Positions 22,799 through 33,948 of a DNA stretch of 64,000 nucleotides are shown here, in pieces. The stretch is taken from positions 62,001 to 126,000 of the forward strand of contig WPIO01000255.1 in NCBI GenBank assembly GCA_009760855.2, read 5' to 3'. How positions within the stretch are numbered: the first letter of the stretch is position 1; every line of letters starts with the position of its first letter. The notes under the pieces were generated by a model, which worked only from the letters and a program-made list of their open reading frames with translations, had not been told where the DNA came from and did not search any database. Origin of the DNA: Cristatella mucedo (taxonomy: Eukaryota > Bryozoa > Phylactolaemata > Cristatellidae). The position numbers and the translations under genes were made by a program.

Positions 22799-23050
22799 TT
22801 ATTTCCGAGGGCCGGATTTATTTCGTTGGGGGCGGCCTCCAGGTTTCATGACAATCAGCATGATATATAAAACACCAGCAGCCATAGCTATACTAGAGTA
22901 CAATATCACCTGCTTCGGTGGATTTAATTGTTCGAACACGGCACTGGCTTGGACCACTGATTCGCGAACACGCTTGCCCCGATCAAGGCTTGACTGAGGT
23001 CGAGGGCTCGAGCCCACGGCCTTTTGATGGGCCTTAAGATAGATACAGTC
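22799..23050 (-). CDS. Candidate terminal exon, single-pass membrane protein
   Basis: A GC-rich minus-strand frame. From about 23035 it runs through 'VGSSPRPQSSLDRGKRVRE', a helical stretch and one clear membrane segment ('VILYSSIAMAAGVLYIMLIV'), to a short basic tail and a TAA stop. No ATG is found in frame at the GTG that opens the longest ORF, so it is more likely an exon entered by splicing (acceptor-like 'tctatcttaag' near 23039) than a whole gene. The stop codon overlaps an AATAAA polyadenylation signal. The layout suggests a small type II or tail-anchored membrane protein, function unknown. Composition differs from the AT-rich flanks. Confidence 0.5.
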   Translation of the reverse strand, partial: DCIYLKAHQKAVGSSPRPQSSLDRGKRVRESVVQASAVFEQLNPPKQVILYSSIAMAAGVLYIMLIVMKPGGRPQRNKSGPRK

Positions 23051-23059
23051 CTCCCAGGG

Positions 23060-23885
23060 CGCTATACAAACACATTGTATTTAAAACTTCACCATAAAAA
23101 TACATCTTCAAAATAAAAAACCAGGTTCAAAAGTTGTTATCTAGTCACATTTTCGTTGGTTATTTAGTATTATAATAATTTCAGCACTAACATAAACTGT
23201 TCCAGTTGGGATTTTTTATGAATACTAAGGCCGTAAAGCAATATTGAGTGTCAGGTCTAAAAGAAAGGGGATGCTTCGTAATTTGCACATAAAGGGGGAA
23301 CATGTACTCTAAAGGAATAAATGACACATTCCTTGCAATCCATGCCTTTAGATAGCGACGGACATGTATAATTTTAATCTGTGATTTCACTTGTATGCTT
23401 ATCGTAGCGTAATTCGATTTAAAGAAGGTCAGAAAGTGTGTAAATTTCTTACAGCCGCCATCTCAGTGCCGATTTGCAACCTTAGACAGATTAGCAGATA
23501 TCAGGTAATTATGTTGATTAGATATCCAAGTATGTTTATACTAGCAGCACGTGCAGGTGGTCAGTTTCACTCTGGCGAAATCAAGCAGGATCGTTCATAT
23601 GATAACCCGAACAAACAAAGTTACTGAGATCGAAGCCGAAGAGCTTCGGCTACCAAAGTTCAGCTCAAGCCTCAATAGTTACGAAATCATGACAGTATGC
23701 TACTGAAGGCCAGTCTTTAGCACTTACAACCCAGTTCGGGATAAGCAACTCTTGTTAAACTGTAGACCAGGCTCACCGGCTAGTCCGGACTCGTGGCAGT
23801 GATCAACGGACACTCAGGTGACATGTGGGTTTAGCAATTTAGGCGATTTTTGTATAGCCTAAAGCTAAGCTTAAGCTTATTGCAA
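23060..23885. other. Intergenic, no gene recognised
   Basis: AT-rich, with short ORFs in both strands only. It probably holds the 3' untranslated region of the caspase-like gene that ends at 23892; 'aataag' near 23880 is a weak polyadenylation signal. Confidence 0.4.
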
Positions 23886-23891
23886 TTCACA

Positions 23892-25562
23892 TTAATAGGA
23901 GCTGCAAGCGGCCTCATTTGCTGAGAACTTACGTTCAAGAATTTTCCCAAGAACTATGATCTTCAATTTAGTCATTTCCTGGAGGTATGGCATGTTCCCA
24001 TCATCGACTGGTTGATTTCGCTGAACGTATGGCACAGAAGGTATGTCTTTCAAAGAAAAGATCCACTTCACGTTCCGTAGTATCACAAGGAAGTTGTAAG
24101 TCGGATGCTCGTTGTGAAAGTAGGCCACAGGAAGATTTCTTTCGTGTTGTAGCATTTGACAACCCATCACCCGCTTGCATAAGTGTGCTTTAACATACTT
24201 GAATAAATCCGTCAATAAAACAAAGCCGTTTTTGAAACATCTTTCACGAAAGCTCTTGCAGTCCTTACATTTTCCGGTATCATTGCTATCTTTAAGGCAG
24301 AACTTGCAGAAACTTCCTTCGGGGCACAACTTTCTAAGATCTTTAAAGTCGAGGCAGGTCTGGCTCCTTCCGCTGTTATCACGTGTGACGAAATTAGTAC
24401 TCACTGCACTTCTGAGCCCGTCAACAAAAATTTTCGTGAACCAGCTTCCTTCTGGCCTAATGCAGGTACGTTGGTCAGAGAATGATTGTTGACCTATGTT
24501 GCTAGAAGCAATGCAAGTAAATCCACGGTAGGTAAAATTTGAGTTACCATGAGGTTTAACTTCCGGATAGTATTGTTCTGGGTAGCAGCAGTCTAGAATG
24601 ACGACGACACTCGCAACGACATTTAAAATGCGTTTTAAAATGGATGTCGCATTTGGAGTACTTTCTCTTGTTCCTATAAGATCGTTGAAGCTATCTCTAC
24701 AATCTTCAGAGCCATGACCAGTGTAGTAGACCCACAGCATCCCATCAGTCAACTGCTGAAAGCAATCGAGCAGGTAACGTGCTGAAACATCTATCCATTG
24801 AGGTGTTGTCTCATTCATCTGCGAAAACATCATTCTTAGTGACTCCAATACCTCCGAGTAATGACGGAAACGTAAAGACTTATTTAAACATATCCTAGGT
24901 GATTCGTAAATAGAACGACAGTACTCCATGGCTAGATGGGGACATAACTGATCACTTATAACTGGATATTGGTGTTGCTGCTTTGGCAAATCACACAATA
25001 TGTTCTTTGAAATTGCATTTAGTTTATCTTCATAACACCCAAAGAGCTTTTGGTTAGGGTCGCTTTCGGTTGTAATCTCTGGAAACGTGCATTGATGACT
25101 TTTACCACTTATAATTTCATTGTACAAGGCCTGAATACTTTTTGCACTGAACAAGACTGGAGGTTTTTCCTCATCTTCCTCATCTTTCTGGATATAATAA
25201 GCTGTCCAATTCATCAGCTTTCTGAGATCATCACTCTGTAAATGCATCACCTTAGCAAGATGTAATATACTTTGGACGGCATCATAACTTCGCAAGAAAT
25301 TGTATACTCTGCAAACACATGTAAGCCTTTGAGTATAGCTCCAATTGGGAAATTCTCTCGGTGGTAGACGCTCAGCAGCACACTGCAAGAACTTTTGTTC
25401 GAGTTCCAACTCAAAACGGCATAGAGTTGTGTGGGCTTCGTCAGTGAGACGTTTATTCTCGCCATCTGTTCTATCACTAGTCTTCAAAACCACTTTCAGG
25501 TTATCCTCTCTACAAAAGTCACATAATGTTCTGTTCTGACTGAATATCTGCTTCACTGACAT
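23892..25562 (-). CDS. Caspase-like (clan CD, C14-type) protein, intronless
   Basis: A single 556-codon frame; an in-frame TAA directly precedes the ATG, so the start is well fixed. An N-terminal CX2C (residues 14-17, CDFC) and a helical region to about 125 lead to a caspase-like core from about 220 to 390. Core elements: a beta strand 'RICLNKSLRF', a helix, then 'MLWVYYTGHGSED' with the candidate catalytic His283. Next comes 'VVVILDCCYPEQ' with the candidate nucleophile Cys326 (or Cys325), and 'GSWFTKIFVDGL', like the motif after the p20 unit in C14 peptidases. A cysteine cluster at 413-442 (C413, C419, C422, C432, C435, C442) may bind zinc. Caspase-like enzymes cleave proteins in cell death or immune signalling; substrate and activation here are unknown. 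A lack of introns could mean retroposition. Other C13/C14-like folds are possible. Confidence 0.85.
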   Translation of the reverse strand: MSVKQIFSQNRTLCDFCREDNLKVVLKTSDRTDGENKRLTDEAHTTLCRFELELEQKFLQCAAERLPPREFPNWSYTQRLTCVCRVYNFLRSYDAVQSILHLAKVMHLQSDDLRKLMNWTAYYIQKDEEDEEKPPVLFSAKSIQALYNEIISGKSHQCTFPEITTESDPNQKLFGCYEDKLNAISKNILCDLPKQQHQYPVISDQLCPHLAMEYCRSIYESPRICLNKSLRFRHYSEVLESLRMMFSQMNETTPQWIDVSARYLLDCFQQLTDGMLWVYYTGHGSEDCRDSFNDLIGTRESTPNATSILKRILNVVASVVVILDCCYPEQYYPEVKPHGNSNFTYRGFTCIASSNIGQQSFSDQRTCIRPEGSWFTKIFVDGLRSAVSTNFVTRDNSGRSQTCLDFKDLRKLCPEGSFCKFCLKDSNDTGKCKDCKSFRERCFKNGFVLLTDLFKYVKAHLCKRVMGCQMLQHERNLPVAYFHNEHPTYNFLVILRNVKWIFSLKDIPSVPYVQRNQPVDDGNMPYLQEMTKLKIIVLGKILERKFSANEAACSSY

Positions 25563-25844
25563 TTAGTGGGAAAATGAAGTGCAAAATACTAGAAAAAGAT
25601 AGAAGTGGCTAAGAAGATCAAATGCATAAAACGGTTCAATTCGACGACTGGCAAATAATGGTACCGGGCTATATCTCCTTTGATATTGCCGGATAATTCT
25701 CCACTTGGTTAATATGGAAGATTCATTTAAGAGTTTTACTAATTTAATTAGGAGTAGACAGATTTGCTACCAACTGTGCATTTCAGTTGAAATCCTATAG
25801 CCCTACCATTAAATAAAAAAGTCAGTGCTTAATTAACAACCTCT

Positions 25845-25955
25845 TTTTGTATAGCGACAGAAGAGCCTATACGGCTATCACCACCGCTTGCAGTGGCGAT
25901 CAAGGATCGCCAACCACAGGATTCGAACCCATGACATCGGGGTCGATCCATGCAT
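25845..25955 (-). mobile_element. tRNA-derived SINE copy
   Basis: Reverse-complement copy of the array SINE. On the minus strand it has B box 'gggttcgaatcc', the 'ggcgatcc' and 'cgccactgcaag' segments, and the 3' body 'tctgtcgctatacaaaaagag'. It abuts a plus-strand LINE end. Confidence 0.75.
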
Positions 25956-25989
25956 TCATGATATCCCGTCTAGACATCTGCATACTCGC

Positions 25990-26655
25990 CTACCGGCATG
26001 TGCGATCAGGCGATTGCCGCTGGTGCAAAACTCCTCAGCTAGGCTTGTCTGTCGTGAGCGTAGCAGTTGCCACATCACAGCACTTCTCGCCGACCTGCAC
26101 TGGCTACCAGTCAAGCAACGGATTGACTTCGAAGCTTTCTCGCTCACGTTTAGGTCACTCCATTCTTTGGCTCCAGTCTATCTCTCAGATCTACTCCCCC
26201 ACCAGGCCATGCATCGTACCACCAGCTTTTCGGATTCCCAAAGTCTACAAATACCTCGTATAATCCTCCAATCCTTTGGAGACCATGCATTTAGTCCGTA
26301 TGCTCCCAAAGCGTAGAACTCACTCCCGACTTGCGTCACAACATCCCCTGACTTGACCATATTTAAAGGGAACTTAAAAACACACCTTCCTAGGACATCA
26401 TTTAGTGGGTCCCTGTGATTCGTCCTTCATGTGCTTATGCATCCTGACACTGTGCATGCCGCCACTAACCACATTGGTATGCTGACCCTGTGCACGTTAC
26501 CCCTAACCATTTAATTAATGTCGTTTGTTTATCTAGCACGGTGTTACTCACCATTCAATTGCATTTCCCTTTGCAACAAATTTAAAGTGCCTAGAAAGAG
26601 ATTGAGTTCCCTAAGGGTGCTTTATCAAGCGCATTATTATTATTATTTGTAAACT
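25990..26655 (+). mobile_element. CR1/L2-like LINE 3' end
   Basis: It encodes the RT C-terminal element 'LLADLHWLPVKQRIDFEAF' followed by 'LAPVYLSDLLPHQ'. A 3' untranslated region then ends with a conserved stem-loop (aaagtgcc at 26584-26591 against ggtgcttt at 26616-26623) and an ATT tail. One frame is open for about 300 bases (25888-26316). It is truncated at the 5' side. Confidence 0.85.
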
Positions 26656-26689
26656 AACGCCTAATTTCATTTCTCCCTTTTCAAGTGAT

Positions 26690-27510
26690 GATCCTTGAAT
26701 ACATTTTCACAAAGCAGATTGTAGCACACATTGATCAAATGAAACTTCGGAAAAATTTCAATCTCAGTTCAAGTGGCACCACTCCACTGAAACTGCTCTC
26801 CTTTGCGTCACCAATGACACTTAATATAGCACGATGAAGGGAATGTCACTGGCCAATCTCAGCTAGATCTATAAGCTGCCTTCGACACTATTGACCACGA
26901 CGTCCTAGCGGAAAGATGGATAAAACGATAAGTCTTGCAGACGAGGCAATAGCCTGGCTTAAACCGTACTTGTCTGATATTGTTCGACCTGTGTAGCGTG
27001 TTAGGTCTCAACCACCAGACTAGTTACCAGTGGAGTTTTCAAGTTTATACTCAACCTTTGGGAAAAAGTGATTAATGCCCAAGGAAGAGGAAATCACTTT
27101 TATACTTCCAATACGCAGCAATATTTGTCATAGAAACAGTCAGAATCTGCTGCAAAGACTGACTAAAAGAATGCTACCCTCAACAGCATGCCATTCAGGA
27201 TATTGGAAAATTTCCTTACACTCAACGGCAATTAAACAGAACGTTGGCTCAGGACACCCTAAGCATGTTACTGGACAAGAAGGCTTTGGTCTTCCAATAA
27301 CTGAAACTGTTTCTTGACCATCACCATGTGCTCGGAATGTAGATATCGCCATTATTAAGTGCCTGAACTTTGAAAGCTTTGTTAACAAGACTGCTTGAAA
27401 AGCTAGAAATAAGGTCCGATACCCATCTAAAATTAGTAAATGTCTTCAAAAGTTCATTGAAAATATTTCAATGGCTCCTTTCTTCAATCTGGGCTAGATT
27501 GTTATAACGT
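26690..27510 (+). mobile_element. CR1/L2-like LINE internal RT fragment
   Basis: Broken frames still show RT pieces: 'HSTETALLCVTND', a remnant of the 'AFDTIDHDVL' box near 26885-26910, and then 'aagattagtaaatgtc...' which matches the LINE at 5215-5330. It has many stops, so it is an old copy. Confidence 0.65.
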
Positions 27511-27879
27511 AAGGGCTCGGGCTCACTATGGTGGCACGACGAATAAAGATACAGTTCCCTCTTGTAGACACGTTTATAGAAAAAAACCAATCGCGATGAC
27601 GATTTTTGGTCGCATGTGTGCTTTGTGCTTTGGTTGCAATAGTTGACGGTAGACTGCCTCTATTAACTCTCCAAAACCAAAAGGTCACCGGTAGTTTTGA
27701 ACTCTTGACTGTATTGTAATGTAATGCATCTTCGTCGGTCACTCCACAAACTCATAAAGATTATGTGGTTGCTATTCATGAAAGTTTTGTATCTCACACT
27801 CTTAGCCTAACAAGCTTTCGGTATGCATTTGGTAGACCAATAAACTTTGTTTCACGCAACAAAAAGAAAAAGGGAATCA

Positions 27880-27885
<6 letters not shown>

Positions 27886-27911
<26 letters not shown>
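27886..27911. repeat. GA microsatellite
   Basis: (GA)13 tract. Confidence 0.97.
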
Positions 27912-27949
27912 CAGAGCAGAGGAGTTAGTAAGTAGTGCGGAAGTAACAG

Positions 27950-28350
27950 CTCAGGACTGCTTAAAAGGATGAGTCATAGCCAGCAGCAGGAGAGTAGTTG
28001 TCGTTGCATACAAGTTTTGTAAGTGAGTTACACAGTCCACGACCTGCAGGGCTAAAGTGTCTGTAGCTAAAGGTCTAGAAGCAGAGAAATGAAACAGCTT
28101 ATTGATTGTCAATACCTGACTGTGCGAAGAGGCTGAAACTAGTGCACCCGTTCAGCCACGTGCGAATTAGACATGCCGTAGAGGGCCTTGTGAATCAACG
28201 TAAGAAATTTGGTCTTAACCTGTTTATTAACCATCATCTATCCTAGCTCTTTAAGCAAAGGAGACACTAAAATCTCTGGAACTGAAGGCACTAAAACATC
28301 CAGAGACGCTAAAATCTCAGGGACTTGAAGACTAGTCTTGCAGCCATATT
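27950..28350 (-). mobile_element. CR1/L2-like LINE C-terminal fragment
   Basis: On the minus strand 'VSPLLKELG' and a frame-broken 'AVSF...FSPAGRGL' match the LINE protein at 5018-5908 (its 'VSPLLKELGWLP' and 'FSSAGHRLW'). The copy is decayed. Confidence 0.65.
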
Positions 28351-28659
28351 CACAGCCAGCTGCAGTGGCCTAGATGTTTTTTTGGTAGCCCAAGCCAAAA
28401 GGGTTTAGTGTTAGGGGAATAGGGTTTGTGGAATTAAGAATAAGGTTTAGGGTTTGAGGAGTTGTATACAGCCCTTTCCTCAGAGAAGCTTTGCAAATAT
28501 AAATATTGGCCGGGCTAAGTTAGTGAGCCTGTGACGATTTTGGAGATGATGGTATAGGGTCTGCAGCAGACGATCTCTTTTTACTAGACCTTTTCGACGT
28601 AGAGCGTTGCATGCGGAACTTAGACAAATCTTTTAGGGAATGTCATGGATCTAGATTAA

Positions 28660-28935
28660 ACACACCTATTTAGGACAACATTTAGTGGCTCCCTGTGATT
28701 CGTCCTTCATGTGCTTATGATTGCTGACACTGTCAGGCAACAACTAACCTCATTTGTATGCTGACTCTGGGCATGTCACCCCTAACCATGTAATGTATGT
28801 TGTTTATCTAGCTTGATATTACTCAACATTCAATCACGTTTCCCTTTGCAGCCAATGCAAGTGCCTAGAAACTGATTTAATTCTTTGAGGGTGCTATATC
28901 AAGTGCATTATTATTATTATTATTATTATTATTAA
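28660..28935 (+). mobile_element. LINE 3' end with (ATT)n tail
   Basis: It shares the 3' untranslated region of the 26.0-26.65 kb copy ('ggacaacatttagtggctcc', 'cctaaccatgtaat'). It ends with the degenerate stem-loop and an ATT tract at 28907-28934. Confidence 0.8.
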
Positions 28936-28999
28936 GAGAATTACAATAATCAAGCTGAGACAAAACTAAAGTAGTTAATTTTTTGGAAAGCCACTGTGG

Positions 29000-30290
29000 A
29001 AGATCACTCCCAATCTTAGATATGATCGGACGTGATGGCTTTCTGTAGAAGCAGTCTTCTAAATGAAGCTTTCAAAATTTAAGCAGCTGTTGAAAACGAC
29101 ATCTAAATTTCGAGGACGTAGTGATGGTCCCACAACAGCATCACCTATAAGAAAAGCGACGCTTATTAATTCAGCCACAATCCCAGGTCATCTTATTACC
29201 AGCAGTTCGGTTTTGTCATCATTTAGTTTCAACGAGTTTTCTAACAAATGTGACCGAATGTCGGCAAGGCAAGCATACAGTGTATCAGTTGGTGCAACGG
29301 ATTCCGACAGTTTTAATGACAGATACAGCTGAGTATCGTCCGCATTCGTGATATGCTATTTAATTTTCCCTCATCACTTTTCATAGAGGTTCAGTATAGA
29401 TGAAGAACAGGAAGGGATCGAGGACGGACACTTGAGGAACTCTACAGGTGACCCGTCTCGTGTGTGAGACATTACCCACACACGACACGTATTGATTACT
29501 ATCAGAAAAGTACGATTTGAACCACGCCAGTGCCTCGCCTGCCAGACCAATCGTCGTTCTCAATAGTGCAAGTAGAACTTCGTGATCAATGGTGTCAAAG
29601 GCACCTGATAGATCTAGCAGAGCTAATGCAGTGAAGTTACCCTCATCATTGCCACGTACAATGTCATTCTTAACACGAAAGAGAGCAGGTTCAGTTCAGC
29701 CCTGCCTCTTGAACCTTGATTGAAAATTATTTCTGAAATTTCATTCTCTTTTATGTGTTCAATCAGCTTCTTAGCAACAATTGCTTCGAGAATCGTTGAC
29801 AAGAAACTTAGACGGGAAACTAAGTGATAGTTTGCAAGGACCTCTGTATGTATTTCAGGCTTTTTAATGATTGATCTAATGATTGCCGATTTCAAGGACT
29901 TGGGTACAACCAATTTTACCAAAAAGTCGAACATCTTGGTCACGGCAGGGCTACGTTGGTCTACCAGTGAGGACCACAACAATGATAATATAGGGTGTTC
30001 AGGAGACGAGCTCTTTTTGCTAGACCTTATAAGTAGCCACAAGTATGCAGAAACTTCCGAAAATATTTTAAGGAAGGTCACAGATTGTGATTTCACAATA
30101 GCTTTACTCGAGGGGGATTTATAGACGAAAGAATGGTCAGCATTTTCTCAGTAAAGAAGGCTGAAAACCTTTCGGCTGAGCCGCTAATACTTGATGAGGC
30201 AGACCTCTCAGCATTGGCCAGTACATGGTTTAGTTTTTTATAAATCTGCTCGATTGGCCGGAATTCGGCTTTCGAGTGAAACAAGAATCC
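29000..30290 (-). mobile_element. CR1/L2-like LINE RT fragment, broken
   Basis: On the minus strand, in order: finger/palm pieces 'IRSIIKKPEIHTEVLANYH' and 'LSFLSTILEAIVAKKLIEH' (about 30000-29760), then 'GEALAWFKSYFSDSNQYVS' and 'VPQVSVLDPFLFFIYTEPL' (29563-29381). Next comes a decayed 'DDTQLYLS'-type YADD area (about 29330), then 'NDDKTELL'-like sequence near 29200. Frameshifts separate the pieces. It is the most complete LINE palm in the window. The endonuclease is absent. Confidence 0.85.
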
Positions 30291-30299
30291 ATGGCTTAG

Positions 30300-31200
30300 G
30301 ATGTGAGTGAGCTTTAAATAATCCTCCTGCCAAACATCAACATAGTCTTTGTGGCTTTGTGGAGTTACAGATGGGGATGCATAGGATTAAATTATATCTA
30401 CATTGAGGTCATGGCACGATTCAATAGCAGCACAAATGCATAGAGTTTTTCCATCGCAGCTGAACCATTAAGAGATCCTATTGAGCCCAGAAGTTTCTTA
30501 TTTTCAAGGATAGAAGACAGATAAAAAGCTTTTTAAATCAACGGCGACCTTTATCAATTTTTTATTGCATATTGCCGTGATGTCCACAACGAAAATGACG
30601 AAACATCCTCAACAAAAATGACGAATTTTTTTCTAATTTCACATTAATGTCGTTGAATCGTTAGCATTGAAAACATATTTATTACCGTGCGACCTTAGAG
30701 CTCAAAGGTCAGCTGGGATACTGGCCCTATTTCAATACCATTTGAATTGCTTAAAAATGGATTTACTATCTTATAGTTGCGGGCATCACTGAACCACGTA
30801 TTGAATTTCATCAGAATCCAGCTTTACAATGGCCACCCAATGTAGACACTTAGGCTCAGGCCATGAAGGAAAAAAAATGTGCGTGGAATCTGTTACATCA
30901 TCAGGGAAATCTAGTGCATTCAATGACATAATTACATTTATAATAATAATGACATTAATGGCATAATTGCATTTAAAGTACATTTTATGACCTCTGCGAA
31001 TGCACAAGCAGCTCACGAAACACCCAGACACAGTTATCGCTCAAGATGACGGTTCCCAGTCAAACCTTAACCGAATAAACAATTTTCGTTTTGAAAGTTA
31101 GTTCTCTAACTCAAGACACAGTGGCCCGTCTGCTAATGAGATAACAAGAAATCAATATGAGTCTCCATGGTATGGTGCACTTAAACCACAACCAAATTTA
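30300..31200. other. Intron or intergenic; 3' exons of caspase-like gene not found
   Basis: If the caspase-like gene at 31.2-37 kb continues, its next exons should lie here or beyond the LINE cluster. One weak candidate is a minus-strand stretch near 30920-30830 ('FPDDVTDSTHIFFPSWPEP'), preceded by 'gaatgcactag' and in a compatible phase. It does not show a GHG motif and is not called as an exon. Confidence 0.3.
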
Positions 31201-31201
31201 C

Positions 31202-31251
31202 TATTTTCTAAAAATTCATTGATCTCCTGCTTCAGGGATTCACGTGAAAAT
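31202..31251 (-). CDS. Caspase-like gene 2, exon with helix B
   Basis: A 50-base exon after an 'attattaaag' acceptor; the donor is GTAAAT. It encodes 'FSRESLKQEINEFLEN'. Its first base completes the Val codon left by the 31772-31646 exon, so the pair joins in phase. The segment fits the helix that follows the second core strand of caspase-like folds. The acceptor lacks a good pyrimidine tract, so the call is tentative. The following exon, which should carry the catalytic His, was not found. Confidence 0.6.
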
Positions 31252-31645
31252 CTTTAATAATTAAAGAATGGTTACCCAGTCGAACTCTTCTGTCACAATG
31301 CACCCACTAATAGACTACTTTCATGCATTTGTTACGTATTTGCTTGAGGGCCATACATGCAATACAATTATGACTCGAAAAAACGCCCAGCAGTCTAATC
31401 GTGCTATCCTCTTTTGAAGTGAATATCAACTTGGGTATCAAGCTCTACAGATTGCTCTCATGCATATCTTAACGGTAGCTCTTGCTTTTGACGTAATCTA
31501 CCTAAGACGATCCGAAAACCGTCCAACTAATTGAAAAATTGAAGCTCGAAATGGTATCCTTGACTTTGGGCTTTCACGATTAGTGCTGTCGAACAAGCAA
31601 TGTCCACCAAGCAATTTTCATAAAATGTTCAAAAAGTTCGCTTAC

Positions 31646-31772
31646 ACGATTCCTGCGATCCTGTGGTCGCACAAAGTATCTTTCATCAGCCAAATATCTC
31701 TTGCAAAAACTTCATTCTCGTTGTCAGTCTTTCCTTCTCCTTGGATAAGAAGGACTCGTGAGTTGTTGCCAC
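31646..31772 (-). CDS. Caspase-like gene 2, core strand/helix exon
   Basis: A 127-base exon with acceptor 'ataatttccag' and donor GTAAGC. It encodes 'NNSRVLLIQGEGKTDNENE' followed by 'VFARDIWLMKDTLCDHRIA'. The pattern is that of the start of a caspase-like domain: a hydrophobic strand, a polar loop, a helix, then 'RIAGIV' as the second strand. It reads into the 34077-33949 exon upstream (G|GT, Gly) and the 31251-31202 exon downstream, both in phase. The catalytic residues would come later and are not seen, so activity cannot be judged. Only the fold pattern supports the family call. Confidence 0.7.
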
Positions 31773-32440
31773 CTGGAAATTATTGCCTTACTGAACGCAA
31801 GTTACATTGAATTGCATGACAAAGCTTTGAAGAACCAGCACAGCTATTTACTTTCTTCAATGCTATCACCAATTTAAAGTAGTCATTTAGTCTTTTTTAA
31901 CCTTAATCTCATCCTCGTAATGGCAACAGCAGTCACATAAAAGTAAACCAAATGCATGTTCTACTTGAAACACTCGTGCCAATTTAGTTAGTGACTTAAA
32001 ATTCATCAAACAGATTATAACTAGCTGCTAAAGTAAGCTCTTTAATCCATTATAATGAAAGCAAGAAAGACCGTCCTTCTAGTATGCGGAAAGGAAGTTT
32101 TAAGACCGATCTTCTGTCATGCTCTGGTTGAGTGCTTTTACATATTCGCAATTCCTAATGACTGGGACACTGGCCTCCAGGTATTGGTACTCCGAAAGCT
32201 AGAACGGTTAGCAGTCACGTGCTTTTAGTATGGCGATTATGAACTTCTCTCGTTTTCTTGAGCTTGACTTTCTGTGTATGACCAGGCTATGAATAACAGC
32301 TGCCATGAGTATGCTGGTTTTTGTACGGTAACTAAGTGCTTTTCATTGCTATTCATAGCTTGCAGAAATAGAATAACGTGTATTTTGCTAACACTTGGTT
32401 TTTGCTTCTACTGCATTGAGTTTCCAAGGCCCAAAATAAT
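31773..32440. other. Intron of caspase-like gene 2, no feature seen
   Basis: AT-rich, no repeat family or exon recognised. Confidence 0.4.
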
Positions 32441-32640
32441 GATTTAGTTCTCTTTGGATGCCTTAAAATAATGGCTCACTAGGTAAGGCAGTTGCTTTTC
32501 ACGACATCGGCCCCGAGGTCGTGGGTTCGAATCCTGTGGTGATCGATCCTGTATCGCCACTGCAATCAGTGCTGAAAGCCGTCAAGGATTTTCTGTCGCT
32601 ATAAAAAGAGGCGGTTGAATCAGCTAGTGTTTTAGTATTT
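32430..32640 (+). mobile_element. tRNA-derived SINE joined to LINE-like tail
   Basis: A box 'ggctcactaggtaaggc' and perfect B box 'gggttcgaatcc' are followed by the 'gcgatcctgtatcgccactgcaa'-type hairpin and the family body. A decayed LINE end ('gatttagttctctttggatgcc') directly precedes it, as in the tandem array. Confidence 0.8.
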
Positions 32641-32753
32641 CTTTTTGTGTGCAGTACTACTATTATAGTAGCTCACAAAAGTGCAGACGGACTTTAAGTG
32701 CAAACCCTGACGGTAATGTGCTGGCCATTCGTGTCAGCGATAGTGCAAGTCAT

Positions 32754-33948
32754 TTAAATTTGATTCACTCGAAGATAAGGCCTCAATAAGGTTGCGACGT
32801 TCAAAGTAATATGAGATCTAGAGACCTTTTTCCCCTTATCAGGCTTCCTTTCAGCATCGGGGCTAACTTTTGAGCCTGAAAATGAGGGCACAGTATTGGC
32901 TTGACTTGTCACGTGGCATCGCACCTTTGGCTCCCGATAAATTGTGATTGTGCCGAGTGACATCACATGATCCCATTTTGGCTATTCTGCTATCTGTTTA
33001 GCTCTAACTTTCCGTAAGTCTAAATTCGAATGAGATAAGAATAAAGATTATTACACTATGCAAAGCGTACCAGAATGTCACCTTGTCAGACGAGCTAGGA
33101 TATAAGTATATACATCATTAGGCCATGCTTAGATATGATGTGTGGCAAGGGATGCATTTTGAGTTAGGTAATACCTTATCTGAACCCCAAACCGCATGCT
33201 CTTGCACTAAACTAGGAATCAGTCAAACTCTACTTTGTGATCAGTGCATCGAAAAATAAAATATTCAAAATATGACCTCAGCTGCTCAACAGTCACATAT
33301 GTCTGGGTAAAAATAAACAAATAGCAAAAAGAAGGAGCTATAAGAACAACACTACAAACTCGAAAAGAGCAATCACAATTTTTAGAATTTACTTGTTAAA
33401 AGAGATCTTCGAATATCAATTTACATTTGATATTCCATTGGTGGTTTTGGTGCAAAACATGACGCATAGTCAGCAGTGAAGAGGCTCAATGCTGCCTCAC
33501 ATCAATTCCCTCCACACAGCACTGGCTACATATAGGACATCTTAATACAATTGAATTCTCACGATCAGGTGTACTTCTCTAAATTTTCTACCAATATTGC
33601 CTTTTGCTGAACCATAAACCGTTGCTATTCCCGTCATTCAGCTGTGTAGCTAACTCAGTCCTATTCTCGATTTGGCTATGCCTTCAGTTACTTTAAGGTT
33701 TTTAAGTTCTGTTTAGACTTCACTTAGTCGACAGGTTACTTACCATAGGAATCCAAGAAATTTGAAGAATTATAAAACAAGTGGAGTCATTTAATTATAA
33801 GTGGGAAAACCTAAAAATATGGTTGAGAGAGCATGTTTTAATTTTTTTAATGTTAAAATATGTTAAGGAGTCATTTGGACTCCAAGTCTTGATGCACATA
33901 AAACACGAGGTAATTAATCTAGCAGTGTTTTGAATAAATCTTGCTTAC
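32754..33948. other. Intron; one weak exon candidate
   Basis: A minus-strand stretch after 'ccctcattttcag' near 32880 encodes the charged 'SKVSPDAERKPDKGKK' and could be an optional exon of the caspase-like gene (its start phase fits). No good donor in the needed phase was found. The remainder shows nothing. Confidence 0.25.

Noticed and set aside
28390-28465. Interstitial telomere repeat ('gggtttagtgttaggg', 'ggtttagggtttgagg')
   Set aside because: Only two or three imperfect TTTAGGG-like words; too few and too irregular to call.
30786-31031. Next exon of the caspase-like gene
   Set aside because: Reads like protein and one acceptor fits in phase, but no catalytic His motif and no good donor.
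32754-32966. Extra exon of the caspase-like gene
   Set aside because: Acceptor and start phase fit, but no donor restoring the needed phase was found; kept only as a note.
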